Assembly: GCA_946894095.1 (NCBI GenBank)
Contig: OX335654.1
Span: 18,671,687-18,735,686 of the forward strand
Reading direction: 5' to 3'
DNA length: 64,000 nucleotides
Origin: Incurvaria masculella
Taxonomy: Eukaryota; Arthropoda; Insecta; Lepidoptera; Incurvariidae
Made by a program: the position numbers and the translations under genes. Below, piece after piece: positions 21,935 to 32,027 of the stretch (its first letter is position 1; the number at the start of each line of letters is the position of its first letter). The notes under the pieces were generated by a model, which searched no databases, was not told where the DNA came from, and saw only the letters and a program-made list of their open reading frames with translations.

Positions 21935-22345
21935 TTTATTATTTATTCATCATCCATAGACTGTACACGGTACTCGGATTTGTCATATTTTATCATTATA
22001 TCATTAGCCCGTTCGGCAATCCCAGCGAAGAAGAACTGGCAAGAAACTCCGCCGGTTTTTTTTAACGTCCACTTAATCTTAGTTTACAAAAGTATAAAGT
22101 ACAAGAATTCATGTGATATGCAACAGTTTATGACAACTATCAGTTTATTTGTAAAGACTATGCCCGCCATCTAACATGTTGCCAATTGGAGCAAGCCAGT
22201 CCCCACAAACAGTACCCGTTCACGAGCATCACGCCGGGCTCAGCCATCGCCTCTGTCAACCATATTTTAGGGAAAGAGGAGACCCGAACCTAGCGTCGCC
22301 GCAAGCAAGGACCTTAAAGCGATGCACTACTCCAATGGGTAACAA
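21935..22345 (-). mobile_element. LINE 3' region (family C/O), uninterrupted copy
   Basis: On the minus strand the segment runs from AGTGCATCGCTTTAAGGTCC through GGCGACGCTAGGTTCGGG and CCAATTGGCAACATG to the 3' core GGAGTTTCTTGCCAGTTCTT and a GATGAATAATAAACAA-type tail at 21950. At 22313-22316 it carries a single TTAA exactly where the copy near 57994 holds two MITEs; this is the paralogous empty site. Confidence 0.7.
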
Positions 22346-22734
22346 CTCTTTTAAAGACTGCTGACTTTTTCATCGTTAATGGGAAATGATTTGTTGCGTT
22401 TAGATAACATTAATTGCACAAAGTATAACATAAAATGAATAAAATTTAAATTACTGTAATTTCATCGATTTCTATTAAAGAATAATTTTGTACCCTAGTT
22501 TGTTTTCATCAAAAACTGGCAACCTTGTAAACGTCCGTTTACTAATTAAAAATCCGAATCGAGTTTACATACTTGTAGAGCCCAAGAACAGTAATTATCT
22601 TTGATGGATGGTGTTACTCTTAGTAGTTAATTGATAAAATATTTATAAGCGGCCCTTAACCTAGCTATTATTGGATTTAAGTGCTGAAGATAATACTCGT
22701 AGGTTTGAGACAAAAGTGCGCACTTCTCTTCCTG

Positions 22735-23045
22735 TAATCAGACGAATGCGAGCTGCTCCATGGTTCGAAATCCACGTAAAACTGTAGGTTCCTTTCCCCC
22801 CATCGGTGGTAGGGCTTAAGCCCGCCCGGGTTGGTACCATCGCATTGGATAAAAAGATGGTCGAAGCGGCAATGAAAAATGGTCCTTGTTTTACATCCAG
22901 TTCAATGTAGCCGTGCTCATAAAGGGAAGGTGGCACCCCAGTATTGGGCTAATTTTACTACATTGTAGTATTTCAGTTTCTGGTATATCACCGTTCTTAA
23001 GCATCTGTGGTATTTTTCACCCATGTCCAGTTACACAACAAAGTT
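22735..23045 (+). mobile_element. SINE D, body with tRNA-type 5' flank remnant
   Basis: GAATGCGAGCTGCTCCATGG (also in the tRNA-headed copies at 35069 and 41136), then GTTGGTACCATCGCATTGGA and CAGTTCAATGTAGCCGTGCT. The 3' end is scrambled before a final CCATGTCCAGTTACACAAC. Confidence 0.65.
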
Positions 23046-23149
23046 TTGTAAAATAAAAACAAGTGTAAACTCTTATTCTTGAGATATTAATTTTAAAGTT
23101 GACCATACACACCTCGTGCAAAAGTGCATGTGGCCATAAGGTTCTGGGG

Positions 23150-24145
23150 CTGTACCGGCGTAAGATGTGAGAAAATATGTGAGGGAATTCGATCTATTCT
23201 GCACCAATCAGAAGTGAATGCCAAATATTCTACCCAATAAGATCGCAGAAGGAACGACATAAACGCTTTTGATTGGTTCAGAATCGATATTTATTTGTTT
23301 ATTTACTAACTTATATTTGATTAGATATTACCTTGTATCAAAAATGACGATGACTTTTTACGCCTGAATAATTTACATAATAAATTCTAATAATTTAGAA
23401 TAAGATGTCGTTATCGTAGTCAAGAGTTTGCTCTTTGACAATGTATGTAATGTTCTTATTATAATGTTCTTTGTGAGCAGTAGTAATCAATCAATCACTG
23501 TAAACTAGTTTGTAAGTATCAATGGAAAAAAAAATACAATGACGAACCTGGCGAAGTTTCTTGTCGGCTCTTCTTCGCCATAAGTAATCGAACCGACAGG
23601 AAAAAAAAGACGAATCCGAGTGTGTAATATACATCTAATAGAGGAAATAAATACGTGAAAACAACATTTTAAAGATTTCATCCACAAAAACAAATGTTGG
23701 AAGCCACGCAACACTACCGCGCATTTGTCGAGAGTTCAATGCAATTTGTAATACAGATATTGATTTATTTCAAAACAAAAGTAAGATGTTCAAAAAAATC
23801 TATTTGATTTAATGTCTTGATCCTATAATTTGTGTTTTTTTAGTATTATTATTATTTTTATTTTTATTGTGAAAACATGTTTTTTTTGTCAGAGTATCCT
23901 ATTTATAGTTCAAGAAGTTAATAATTACCCTAATTTTAGTCCGATAAGTTAATTGTTACTTACCTGTGAATAGCATAGGTTTTTCACACCAGGCATTTTT
24001 GTTTAGTTTAATTTCTTTGTAATTGTCTTTGTGTGTAAACTGTTGGCATGCCTTGAAATAAATAAATATATAAATAAAGGAACTGAAACTGACATTGATA
24101 GAATTCCCTAGCATATTTTCTCACATCTTATGCCGGTTACCCCCC
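23150..24145. repeat. Inverted pair of 40-bp segments about 0.9 kb apart
   Basis: CCGGCGTAAGATGTGAGAAA continuing to GGGAATTCGATC at 23157 is repeated inverted at 24105-24137 (in plus orientation GAATTCCCTAGCATATTTTC and CTTATGCCGG). They could be the ends of an eroded transposon whose interior has gained a LINE tail (23500-23665). No coding sequence is recognised between them. Confidence 0.45.
23500..23665 (+). mobile_element. LINE 3' end, family N, copy 1
   Basis: GTTTGTAAGTATCAATGGAA, the core CGAAGTTTCTTGTCGGCTCT, TAAGTAATCGAACCGACAGG, and an ATAGAGGAAATAAA end. It matches 40100-40262 closely. Only the 3' UTR is present. Confidence 0.7.
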
Positions 24146-24594
24146 TGGTTATGCAAGGATATAACTTCAGTAGAGGCCTAAATGCCGTTTCACCCTTACA
24201 CAAATGTAAATATGGGACGCCCTACGCTTACACCCTAGCAATCATTTCGGGAGCTTGTAAAATGTTCAGCCCTTAAAGTAATGGCCGAAAACTGCCCCTG
24301 CCCGACCCTCTACGCTTCACCTTCACGTGACCCGTTAATTACGTACATAAAACAATCAACACCACGCCATCGTTGGTACAAAATGTTAGGAGTTGGCAAG
24401 CGTTTATTGTTAGATTACAATTTGTGGTTTTCCTTACGGCTTCTGTTTGTTTGTTTCGATACGTTGACAATCACGGCAGTTCTAAACGTCTAATTAAGTA
24501 GGCACTTTTATGTGCTCTAAATATTGTGGTCTGGCACTGAAAACTAAATTGGGTGGGTATAACAGTGTGCGATTTTACTGATTAAAATTTAGAA

Positions 24595-25049
24595 CACTGA
24601 AAAAAAAATCGCAAGTATTTAAGCACAGTTAAAATTTAGTTATCTATTATTGAGCCAAAACAGTTAGGATTAAACAGTTATTTTAACCGATTGAACAGGA
24701 CCGTTTGGTGATAATAAGGACGTGTGTCAGATCAGTTATCTTAACTCATTGAACATTACGACTGAATACTGTCCAACTGTGCAACAGTCCAGTTACAAGT
24801 TGTACTGGAATTTTAACAGATTGGACATTGGATTTTCGCTGAATGTAAGACGTAAGTAAGAATGGAAAAATAATGAAGCTAAAAATTGTTTTCACACAGT
24901 TAGGGAAACAGTAAGAGAAAACAGTTATTGCACACACTAAAACAATTAAAAGATATAGTAACATTTAATGTTTCAGGCTAACTGTTTTTAGCTCAGACGG
25001 TTGTTATTATTGGGATTACAATTAGGTTCACTAATTATTTTTGGCAGTG
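24595..25049. mobile_element. Non-autonomous element R with CACTG termini and internal repeats
   Basis: Starts CACTGAAAAAAAAATCGC and ends TTTTTGGCAGTG, an imperfect inverted terminus. The interior is a degenerate array of AACAGTTAT...TTGAACA-type units and has no coding capacity. The design, a CAC-plus-A-run end with tandem repeats inside, resembles K on a small scale. No target duplication is evident. Confidence 0.45.
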
Positions 25050-25175
25050 AATGATATCCAACCCTTGTAAGGTTGTAGTGGTAGTGTTGTAGGTAGGTCT
25101 GGCCCGATTAAAGAGAGCAGAAAGAAACAAGTACTAGAAGTCTTCTAATTTACCATACGAAGGAGACAGAAGCTC

Positions 25176-25452
25176 CAGCTCCGTACCCAAAGGGTGCCAA
25201 CGGAACCCTATTACTAAGCCTCCGCTGTTCGTACGTCCATCCGTTCGTCTGTCACAGGGCTGTATCTCATGAACCGTAATAGGTAGGCAGCTGACATTTT
25301 CACAGAGTTTGTTTTTATTTTGCAGAAAATACCTGAATTTAAATTTAAAAAAATTAAGATTCAACAAACGTGATTTTTTTGTATTACATTTTGTACGATG
25401 GTACGGAACCCTTCGTTTGCGAGTCCGAATCGCACTTGGCCGGTTTTTTAAA
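25176..25452 (+). mobile_element. Interspersed element E, copy 1
   Basis: From CCGTACCCAAAGGGTGCC through GAACCCTATTACTAAGCCTC, CTGTATCTCATGAACCGTAA and GGTACGGAACCCTTCG to GCACTTGGCCGGTTTTTT. AGGGTTCCGTACC and GGTACGGAACCCT are inverted near the two ends. I recall this repeat as abundant in lepidopteran genomes. Confidence 0.75.
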
Positions 25453-25499
25453 TGCGTACTGTGCTACGTTGGTCTGAGTCACAACTGCGCGTGCAGATG

Positions 25500-25810
25500 T
25501 AGTGGCGGCCATTGGATTTGTCTCCAACGTTATGAATGAACAACTCGAAATCAAGCATCCGGTCGTGTCTCCACCCACTGCGAACGTAACTCGAGCGTCC
25601 TCAACTAGCCAAAGAACGCTCTATCTTCTCACAGCTACGGTTGAGATTCGATTGATCGGCTTCCGGAGGTGGCTCCGTGGCGGCGACACGGTGAAAGTGG
25701 AGTGAAATGCTGCGCTGGGCGGCGCACCGTCCTCGTCGGCCAGCGAGCCTCGACGGACGGGAGTAGTAATCGAAACTCGCTTGTGTGGGGGCGGCGGCGG
25801 CGTCACCACT
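25500..25810. other. GC-rich, exon-like island
   Basis: About 300 bases of higher GC, open on both strands for 70-80 codons, with a proline-coding run (GGGGGCGGCGGCGGCGTCACC region read on the minus strand). No domain or reliable splice pair was found. It ends exactly at the TTAA of MITE B (25811). Exon or CpG-rich regulatory DNA are both possible. Confidence 0.25.
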
Positions 25811-26185
25811 TTAAGAACGGTCCGTAAGCTATGTTCCCCATACAATCGTAGTTTACTAATCATTTGAAAAACACTGTTTCAATTTGCTTGATATTTGGTA
25901 TCTAATATTCGATAATAAATATCTGTGTCTGCACGTTTTTGTTTTGCTGAAAAATCTTAAGGTAAACAATGAACGGGCAAAATAAAATCTTCATACAAAT
26001 TTTCTTTTTTCTGCTGTGTGACACAGGATACATATTTCGAAAAGACAACGCGTGCGGACATAGATATTTGTTGTTTGATATTAAATCCCAAATATCAAGC
26101 ATATTGAAACAGTGGTTTTCAAATTATTAGTAAACTACGTTTGTATGGGAAGCATAATTTTATGATGGTTACGGGCCCACTTTAA
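25811..26185 (+). mobile_element. TTAA MITE family B, 375-bp copy
   Basis: TTAAGAACGGTCCGTAAGC at the left and TTACGGGCCCACTTTAA at the right. The two halves are near inverted repeats around GATATTTG/CAAATATC and TAGTAAACTACG motifs, so the element is a fold-back hairpin with a small unique centre. Confidence 0.85.
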
Positions 26186-26581
26186 CATATAAAAACGGCA
26201 GCGCCGGCGAGTGAGTTCGCTTAGGAAATTCGTCCGGGTTGACGAGATCAACGTTTTATAAGAATACGTAAGGAATTCACAGGACGTTCGATGTTGCCCG
26301 TCTCGAATTCCTCACTCCTGATTTCACCATATCCAGCTAGATGAAATGCATTAGTAACTTGCGGTAACATTGCACATGGTGTAACCGAAGGATAATTTTG
26401 GGATTTTGGATGTGGTAAGAAAGGGCATTAACTGCCGAGGAATTAATTAGACTCGTCGAACTCGTCGATAATAATTTCGTTAAAATAATTATATAATTGT
26501 AATGTAATCTTCCCATACAGAAAATAATTCATAATATTTACGCTCAATATAATCAGCAATATTATTCATATATATTAAATC

Positions 26582-26877
26582 AAAACCTGTCAAGTGCGAT
26601 TCGGACTCGCACACGAAGGGTTCCGTACTATCGTCCAAGATTTAACCCAAAACAATCACGTTTGTTACGAGGCCCCCTTTAATTTTGACTGTTTTTGAAT
26701 TTTACCTATTTGTTGTTATAGCAGCAAAATAAAAACATAATCTGAGAAAATTGCAGCTGCCTACCTAATACGGTTCATTAGATAAGCCCTGTGACAGACG
26801 GACGGACGGACGGACGGATAGCGGAGGCTAAGTAATAGGGTTCCGAGGGCACCCTTTGGATATGGAACCCTAAAAAC
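26582..26877 (-). mobile_element. Interspersed element E, copy 2
   Basis: Plus-strand order AAAACCTGTCAAGTGCGATT, CGAAGGGTTCCGTACTATCG, (GGAC)n at about 26797-26817 and TATGGAACCCTAAAAA is E reversed. It is full length apart from small changes. Confidence 0.75.
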
Positions 26878-27034
26878 GATTAGTCTCCACGAAAAATTAC
26901 TGTTGTAAAAATTCTGCTAAAAGACAAAACGCCTTTACAGCGAGTAATAGTTTAGAAAACTAATAATTATTATGAACTAAAGTTTGAAAACCACAACTTT
27001 TCCGTTTGAGTCTAATGAACTGGCCACGTCAGTC

Positions 27035-27205
27035 AGGCTGAGATAAATAGTCGTAACAGAAACTAAGACTAACGAAGAGTAGTACTTTGTGACGTCAATT
27101 TGCATTACTTTGAGATTTCGTCCATACAAAATGTGTCAAAGTGACGTCACAAAGTACAACTTTTCGTTAGCCTTAGTTTCTGTTACGATTATTTATCTCA
27201 GCCTC
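27035..27205. mobile_element. 171-bp fold-back element Q
   Basis: Arms 27035-27102 and 27137-27205 are inverted copies: AGGCTGAGATAAATA, CGTAACAGAAACTAAG and TACTTTGTGACGTCA appear on both strands, with about five mismatches over about 65 bases. The loop is about 34 bases. Each arm ends in a TGACGTCA palindrome. No other copy was seen in this window. Confidence 0.7.
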
Positions 27206-27384
27206 AGACGTTTTCCACTAACGCGTGGCTGCGCAGCCGTCGTTCGAATGTGTTTCGATCGCTACTCCTGCCCCTCCATGCTCGCTGTCGGACAGGTCGC
27301 GGCACCGCAGCGAGTTATGATTACAAGCAAATTTAACACGCTCGTAAATAGCACGAGACGCGGCCACGTCCGTTGCTTACGATA

Positions 27385-27863
27385 TTAAGGCGCTAGGACT
27401 AGCCAACTACTCGCGCCATACAAATGCACTTTTTAACAAATGTAATAATATGTAGTGAAACGCTTCAGCAAATCCAAATAGAACTCCAGACTGATAATGG
27501 ATTGTTAATATTTTTTGATTCCATCATTTATTTAAATAATAATAAAAATAAAAAAGTTGATTTTTCTCATTAGAAATCTGAAAGTAATTCGATTTCTAGA
27601 TATAAGCAAAAACAGCATATATGCATAAACAAAAAATTCCATTTGCTTTTAGATTTCTACATTTAGTCAAAAAAGTTCGGAAATAGACACCGTTTCCGCA
27701 ATGTATTTTGTATAGAAAAAGGAAACATACATTACCGAAAATAGGTTGATTCCTAGACAAGAAATCATATATTGTAAGAATGACACTTATAATCGTCAGA
27801 CTTAGTTAGTTAACTTGGGGTGCTTCGCCTAACTTTGCGATTTGGCTAGTACCAGGGCCTTAA
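27385..27863 (+). mobile_element. TTAA MITE family G, copy 2 (479 bp)
   Basis: Left TTAAGGCGCTAGGACTAGCC, right GGCTAGTACCAGGGCCTTAA. The inverted ends begin TTAAGG like families A and H. The interior is AT-rich and non-coding. It forms an inverted pair with 28831-29309. Confidence 0.85.
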
Positions 27864-27991
27864 ATCATAATGTTTTAATTTATGCATCGAGAGTCGACGG
27901 GTGAGGTGCGGTCTTTCACTTCTCCCTGCGACTCTATCCGTGCGTCCGGAGCATCGAAGGACGGAAAGAAGGATCTAAACTCATTCGTATT

Positions 27992-28129
27992 TTTTTAGGG
28001 TTCCGTACCCAAAGGGTGCCAACGGAACCCCATTACTTAGCCTCCGCTGTCCGTCCGTCCGTCCGTACATTTATTTTTTTATGTTTAAATCTTGTACGAT
28101 GTTACGGAACCCTTTGTGTGCGAGTCCGA
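27992..28129 (+). mobile_element. Element E, internally deleted copy
   Basis: AGGGTTCCGTACCCAAAGGG and GAACCCCATTACTTAGCCTC at the left, then a direct jump to GTACGATGTTACGGAACCCT and GCGAGTCCGACTC. It ends abruptly at the poly(T) side of a SINE D. Confidence 0.65.
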
Positions 28130-28133
28130 CTCT

Positions 28134-28504
28134 GTTATGTAACTGGACATGAATAGCTAATACCAAACTGACCGTCAGATATTAACCACACCACATTGGA
28201 TCTAGGTGCCATGCCAGGACCTTCCCTATATTGCCCGGCTACATTGAACTAGATGGAAAACAAGGACATTTTCATTGCAGCTTCGACCATCGTTCATTCA
28301 ATGCGATGGTTCCAACCCAAGCGGGATTAACCCTACCACCTAGTAAGTAAGGAAGGGGACCTACAGTTTTACGTGGAATCGGAACCACGGCCAGCCTCAA
28401 CGGTTGAAAACGGTCACCCGTCCAGAACCCAACCGCGCTCAGAGGTGCTTCACCCAGCTTATCGAATCGCAAGGCGTCGCGCCACTGAGCTACCGAGGCT
28501 GACC
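28134..28504 (-). mobile_element. SINE D, near full-length copy with 5S-like head
   Basis: Read on the minus strand from 28504: GTCAGCCTCGGTAGCTCAGT, GCGATTCGATAAGCTGGG, GAGCGCGGTTGGGTT, GGACGGGTGACC (the 5S box C signature, plus-strand 28412-28423), then the shared body and tail ending at 28134. SINEs of this size are transcribed by RNA polymerase III and copied by LINE enzymes. It lies between E and F fragments within the inverted G pair. Confidence 0.75.
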
Positions 28505-28676
28505 ATATATATGTTTTGTCACCATAACAAATTTTTCAGGCGCCTTATCTACGTAACGCAACCACTTGGTGCAGGCAGACTGACATATTTAGATTCAGAA
28601 GGTTGGACTTTATCCCGTGAACCCAGTTTCAGCCATTTAAATTATCGTACAATTTTTGTCGCGACCTCCTAGTCTA
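28505..28676 (+). mobile_element. MITE F, right half
   Basis: ATATATATGTTTTGTCACCA, CGCAACCACTTGGTGCAGGC, GTGAACCCAGTTTCAGCCAT and GTCGCGACCTCCTAGTCTAT match the right half of F at 60658-60780. The left half is missing; SINE D abuts the break. Confidence 0.65.
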
Positions 28677-28830
28677 TTTGGACATTTTGTGCTTCTAGGA
28701 GCTACTTTCAAAATGATTTACAATAATGGCGTGTGATGTGCACTAAACAAAACTTTAATTTGATTGGTATTTTTTGTTAATTAATCTCTAATTTCCAACA
28801 GATCTCAGTTTTATAATCAACTCCACTTAG

Positions 28831-29309
28831 TTAAGGGCCTGGTACTAGCCAAATCGCAAAGTTAGACGAGGCACCCCAAGTTAACTAACTAAGTCTGACG
28901 ATTATAAGTGTCATTCTTACAATATATGATTCCTTGTCTAGGAATCGAATTATTTTCGTTAATGTATGTTTCCTTTTTCTATACAAAATACATTGCGGAA
29001 ACGGTGTCCATTTCCGAACTTTTTTGACTAAATGTAGAAATCTAAAAGCAAATGGATTTTTTGGTTTATGCATATATGCTGTTTTTGCCTATATCTAGAA
29101 ATCAAATTACTTTCAGATTTCTAATGAGAAAAATCAACTTTTTTATTTTTATTATTATTTAAATAAATGATGGAATAAAAAAATATTAACAATCCATTAT
29201 CAGTCTGCAGTTCTATTCGGATTTGCTGAAGCGTTTCACTACATATTATTACATTTGTTAAAAAGTGCATTTGTATGGCGCGAGTAGTTGGCTAGTCCTA
29301 GCGCCTTAA
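28831..29309 (-). mobile_element. TTAA MITE family G, copy 3, inverted relative to copy 2
   Basis: Plus strand begins TTAAGGGCCTGGTACTAGCC and ends GGCTAGTCCTAGCGCCTTAA. It has the same length as copy 2 (479 bp) and only scattered differences. With copy 2 it brackets about 970 bases. Confidence 0.85.
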
Positions 29310-30330
29310 TGAGTTTCATTTTAGTTTTTGACTTCTTGTTGTTTAGTTATAAAATAACTGTTTTATTATGAAAATACTTTTGTTTGATATTAGAAGAGAA
29401 CACTGGTTGTTTATTTTATTTCGTATTCGATGAGATACGTCAAAGTTGACTACTCAAACGTTTATTTAAAAAAAAGATGGATATGTCCAACAATGTTTAA
29501 AAAAGTTTATTGAAAAAATTCGTGAAAATAAACGTTAATTTCATAACACCTATAAATTTTGTTTTTTCATTCATTCAAATATTGTGATTATTTGCAAGAA
29601 TAAATACACAAAAGTGCCAATCTCGTGAGATCTCGAAATTGGCGAGATCTCGCGGTCTGTCTTTATAAATATTTTATTTAACGCATTATATAACATACTT
29701 ACTTTTAAAGTCTTAAATGTTGTATTATATTTATGATCTGGTTCAGCATGTGTATTTATATAGTTATATACTCATATTATCTAAGTATTGTCTATCTTTT
29801 TTTCTTGGTATTATATATTTCTATTCCATTATTTCATTAGCTTTTGTTTGATTTTACATTATTTGTTTTGTTTTTCAACAGTCTTACCTACCTTTTTTAT
29901 AATTACGTTTGATGTACATAGAAGAGATGGTTCACACAGCACAAGATGACATAATATTATACTGTCCCTGAATGACTCAATCAGCCGGGATACGGGCAGA
30001 CCCTAGTCCGGCAGCACTATCACAACCGACAACTATGCGAACTTTAGATAATAATTGCATTGATGTTATCTTTTCCTAAACCTATATGTTGTCATGTTTA
30101 CTTTAAAATCTTTTTATCATTAAAATATACTGAATACTGAATACTGTTATTCATAAACTCGCAAGATATCGCCTGAGCCGCAGTGACCCCAATCTCGCGA
30201 GATTGCATTCCCTACTCCCACCCTTCCTTCCTCGATGCATCTCACCTTAAACATGGTAGCTTGACTTCCAGAAGTTATATGAGTCGTCGCGATGACCTCT
30301 TTCTGAAATTGCTGAACAAGGATTTGCGAA
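29310..30330. other. Unassigned, AT-rich; short palindromes and a LINE-like tail
   Basis: Two clusters of TCTCG palindromes occur: ATCTCGTGAGATCTCG and GCGAGATCTCGCGG near 29624-29660, and the perfect AATCTCGCGAGATT near 30192. ATACTGAATACTGAATACTG at about 30127-30147 resembles a short-unit LINE tail. No gene is seen. Confidence 0.3.
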
Positions 30331-30336
30331 AGCCAG

Positions 30337-30436
30337 TTTCAAAAGTGAACATTAAGTTTTAAAAGTGAATATTACGTTTCAAAAGTGAACATTAAGTTTT
30401 AAAAGTGAATATTAAGTTTCAAATGTGAACATTATT
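30337..30436 (+). repeat. 20-bp tandem repeat, five copies
   Basis: Units alternate between TTTCAAAAGTGAACATTAAG and TTTTAAAAGTGAATATTAAG, so the true period may be 40 bases. The array is short and non-coding. Confidence 0.8.
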
Positions 30437-30614
30437 CAAATCAATATGGAACATTCCAGTGCTGGACAGTGCTGGAGCATAGACATGAGATCAGTACAGG
30501 GTTAGATGACAACAATATTGTATAGGTGGTGGCCACGTCACATGGAATTACATTTAGTCGTTTCACTCGGTTCCCACGCCGACACGTGCAATGGCCGGCC
30601 GCTGTGTCGACACA

Positions 30615-30640
30615 CCGCCCCGCCCCGCCCCGCCCCGCCC
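30615..30640 (+). repeat. CCGCC pentanucleotide run
   Basis: Five CCGCC/CCGCCC units in an otherwise moderate region, resembling a cluster of GC boxes. The surrounding 30560-30700 is CpG-containing and open in all plus frames, as expected from a stop-poor GC-rich stretch. Confidence 0.6.
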
Positions 30641-31263
30641 AGCTACACACGACATGCGCAGGCGCAAGAAACTGTTCCAGCCGGGAGGTGCCGAATCATT
30701 CTGGAATTTTAGGATGGCTATTGCCCGTTTCCACCTCATTCAGACAATCCCAAAGTTACCTTACGGTTACACCATGAACATATGCCTTGCAACCGAAAGT
30801 TACTTATCGGATTTCAGGTAACTGGAAGTGGTGAAAACAGGGGCATAACACGTTTAGCTCTGGTAACTTAAATCATCTAATTGTTTCCTAAAAAGGTTAC
30901 TTAAACATTTACTTTTATTGTAGACTCCTTTATCACAGTACTTTAAAAGATTCAAATAGTTCGAATATAGCCGATTCCTGACGGACGATTTTAATAATTT
31001 ACGATTTTTAATGGGATTTAAAAAATTTTGGTTTTATATCTAAGGATATAGCTTTAGGTTTATAACTAATAATAGAAAAATACCAACAGAAGCCTTAAAA
31101 AATATAAACCTAAAACTTTTTGCAACCTTAGGAAAGTCCTATAAGGCCGTTCCGAACTATAAATAATAGACAATAACCTCCGAACGATTCTCGTGTTCGA
31201 AAGTAGAACCACTTTCTGCATCTGGAATCGGAGCCTAATAACGATATCTATTTTGTTTAGATG

Positions 31264-31608
31264 TTAGACCAAATAATTATAACGCCGTTCGACAATTGGC
31301 ACGATGATGGTTTTCTGTGCACGCCACATGGCGGTAACCTCGTGGGCCAGGTCCAAATATTTCATTCGTTTCTCATTTTCGACCTTGTCGAGGTTTTCGT
31401 CAGGCGGTATTGTTATGTCGACGACGAAGATCTCGTTGAATTTGGGATCGACACACAACATCAGGCTTATGTTATTCTGAAGCATGAATCGTGAAGTTGT
31501 TACGGCCATGCAGAAAGTCCACCAGGGCGGTTGGGCGGAACGCTTGGGAAGCAGTGCCTTGGACGAAATCAGCTCAAAAGCTTTCTCTATCACCAGACCG
31601 ATAACCAC
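31264..31608 (-). pseudogene. C-terminal remnant of a non-LTR retrotransposon polyprotein
   Basis: A 114-codon minus-strand frame. Residues about 60-105 read VVDITIPPDENLDKVENEKR then KYLDLAHEVTAMWRAQKTII followed by VPI. The pattern D-I-x-I-P-x-D-x-N, a lysine/glutamate-rich KYxDL segment and a W then VVPV-like strand is typical of the C-terminal region in a group of LINE reverse transcriptase proteins. The reverse transcriptase part is missing, no start is credible, and sequence upstream does not continue the frame. Confidence 0.55.
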
Positions 31609-31678
31609 ATAGCTGATAGATGATCACATTGAAGGCCGCACATCAGTAGTCTCGGAAAAAGGACCCAAATAGAAATCC

Positions 31679-32027
31679 GAGCCTGTAGTCCCATTTGTCA
31701 CCTAAATTGGCGTCTACGGCAAACCGATCGACTGGCGTTTTCAAATGTATGCAGAAATTGAAGAGCGCGTTAATCGAATTAACTTTTGCGAGTCCGAGTT
31801 TGATTTGACAGCTTACTCAACGCAAATACGTCGACGTTGCCGCTTACGCCGAATCCGCGTTTTCATATAAATCAGAAGTGCTTTTTTCACTTTGACAGCT
31901 TGAAGAAGTAAATCCACAGAATATCTATTAAAAAATTGTATGTAGATTGACGTTTTTACGGAAAACGCCAGTCGATAGGTTTGCCGTAAACACCGATTTA
32001 AGTGATAACTCAGATTGACCACTCAGA
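31679..32027. mobile_element. MITE I, copy 2
   Basis: TCACCTAAATTGGCGTCTAC, ACGGCAAACCGATCGACTGG, TTTGACAGCTTACTCAACGC and the inverted right end (TTTAAGTGATAACTCAGATT) agree with the copy at 1964. It is near full length. Confidence 0.75.

Noticed and set aside
30506..30821. Overlapping plus-strand frames around the CCGCC run
   Set aside because: Several frames are open together because the stretch is GC-rich; none has a domain or codon preference that stands out.
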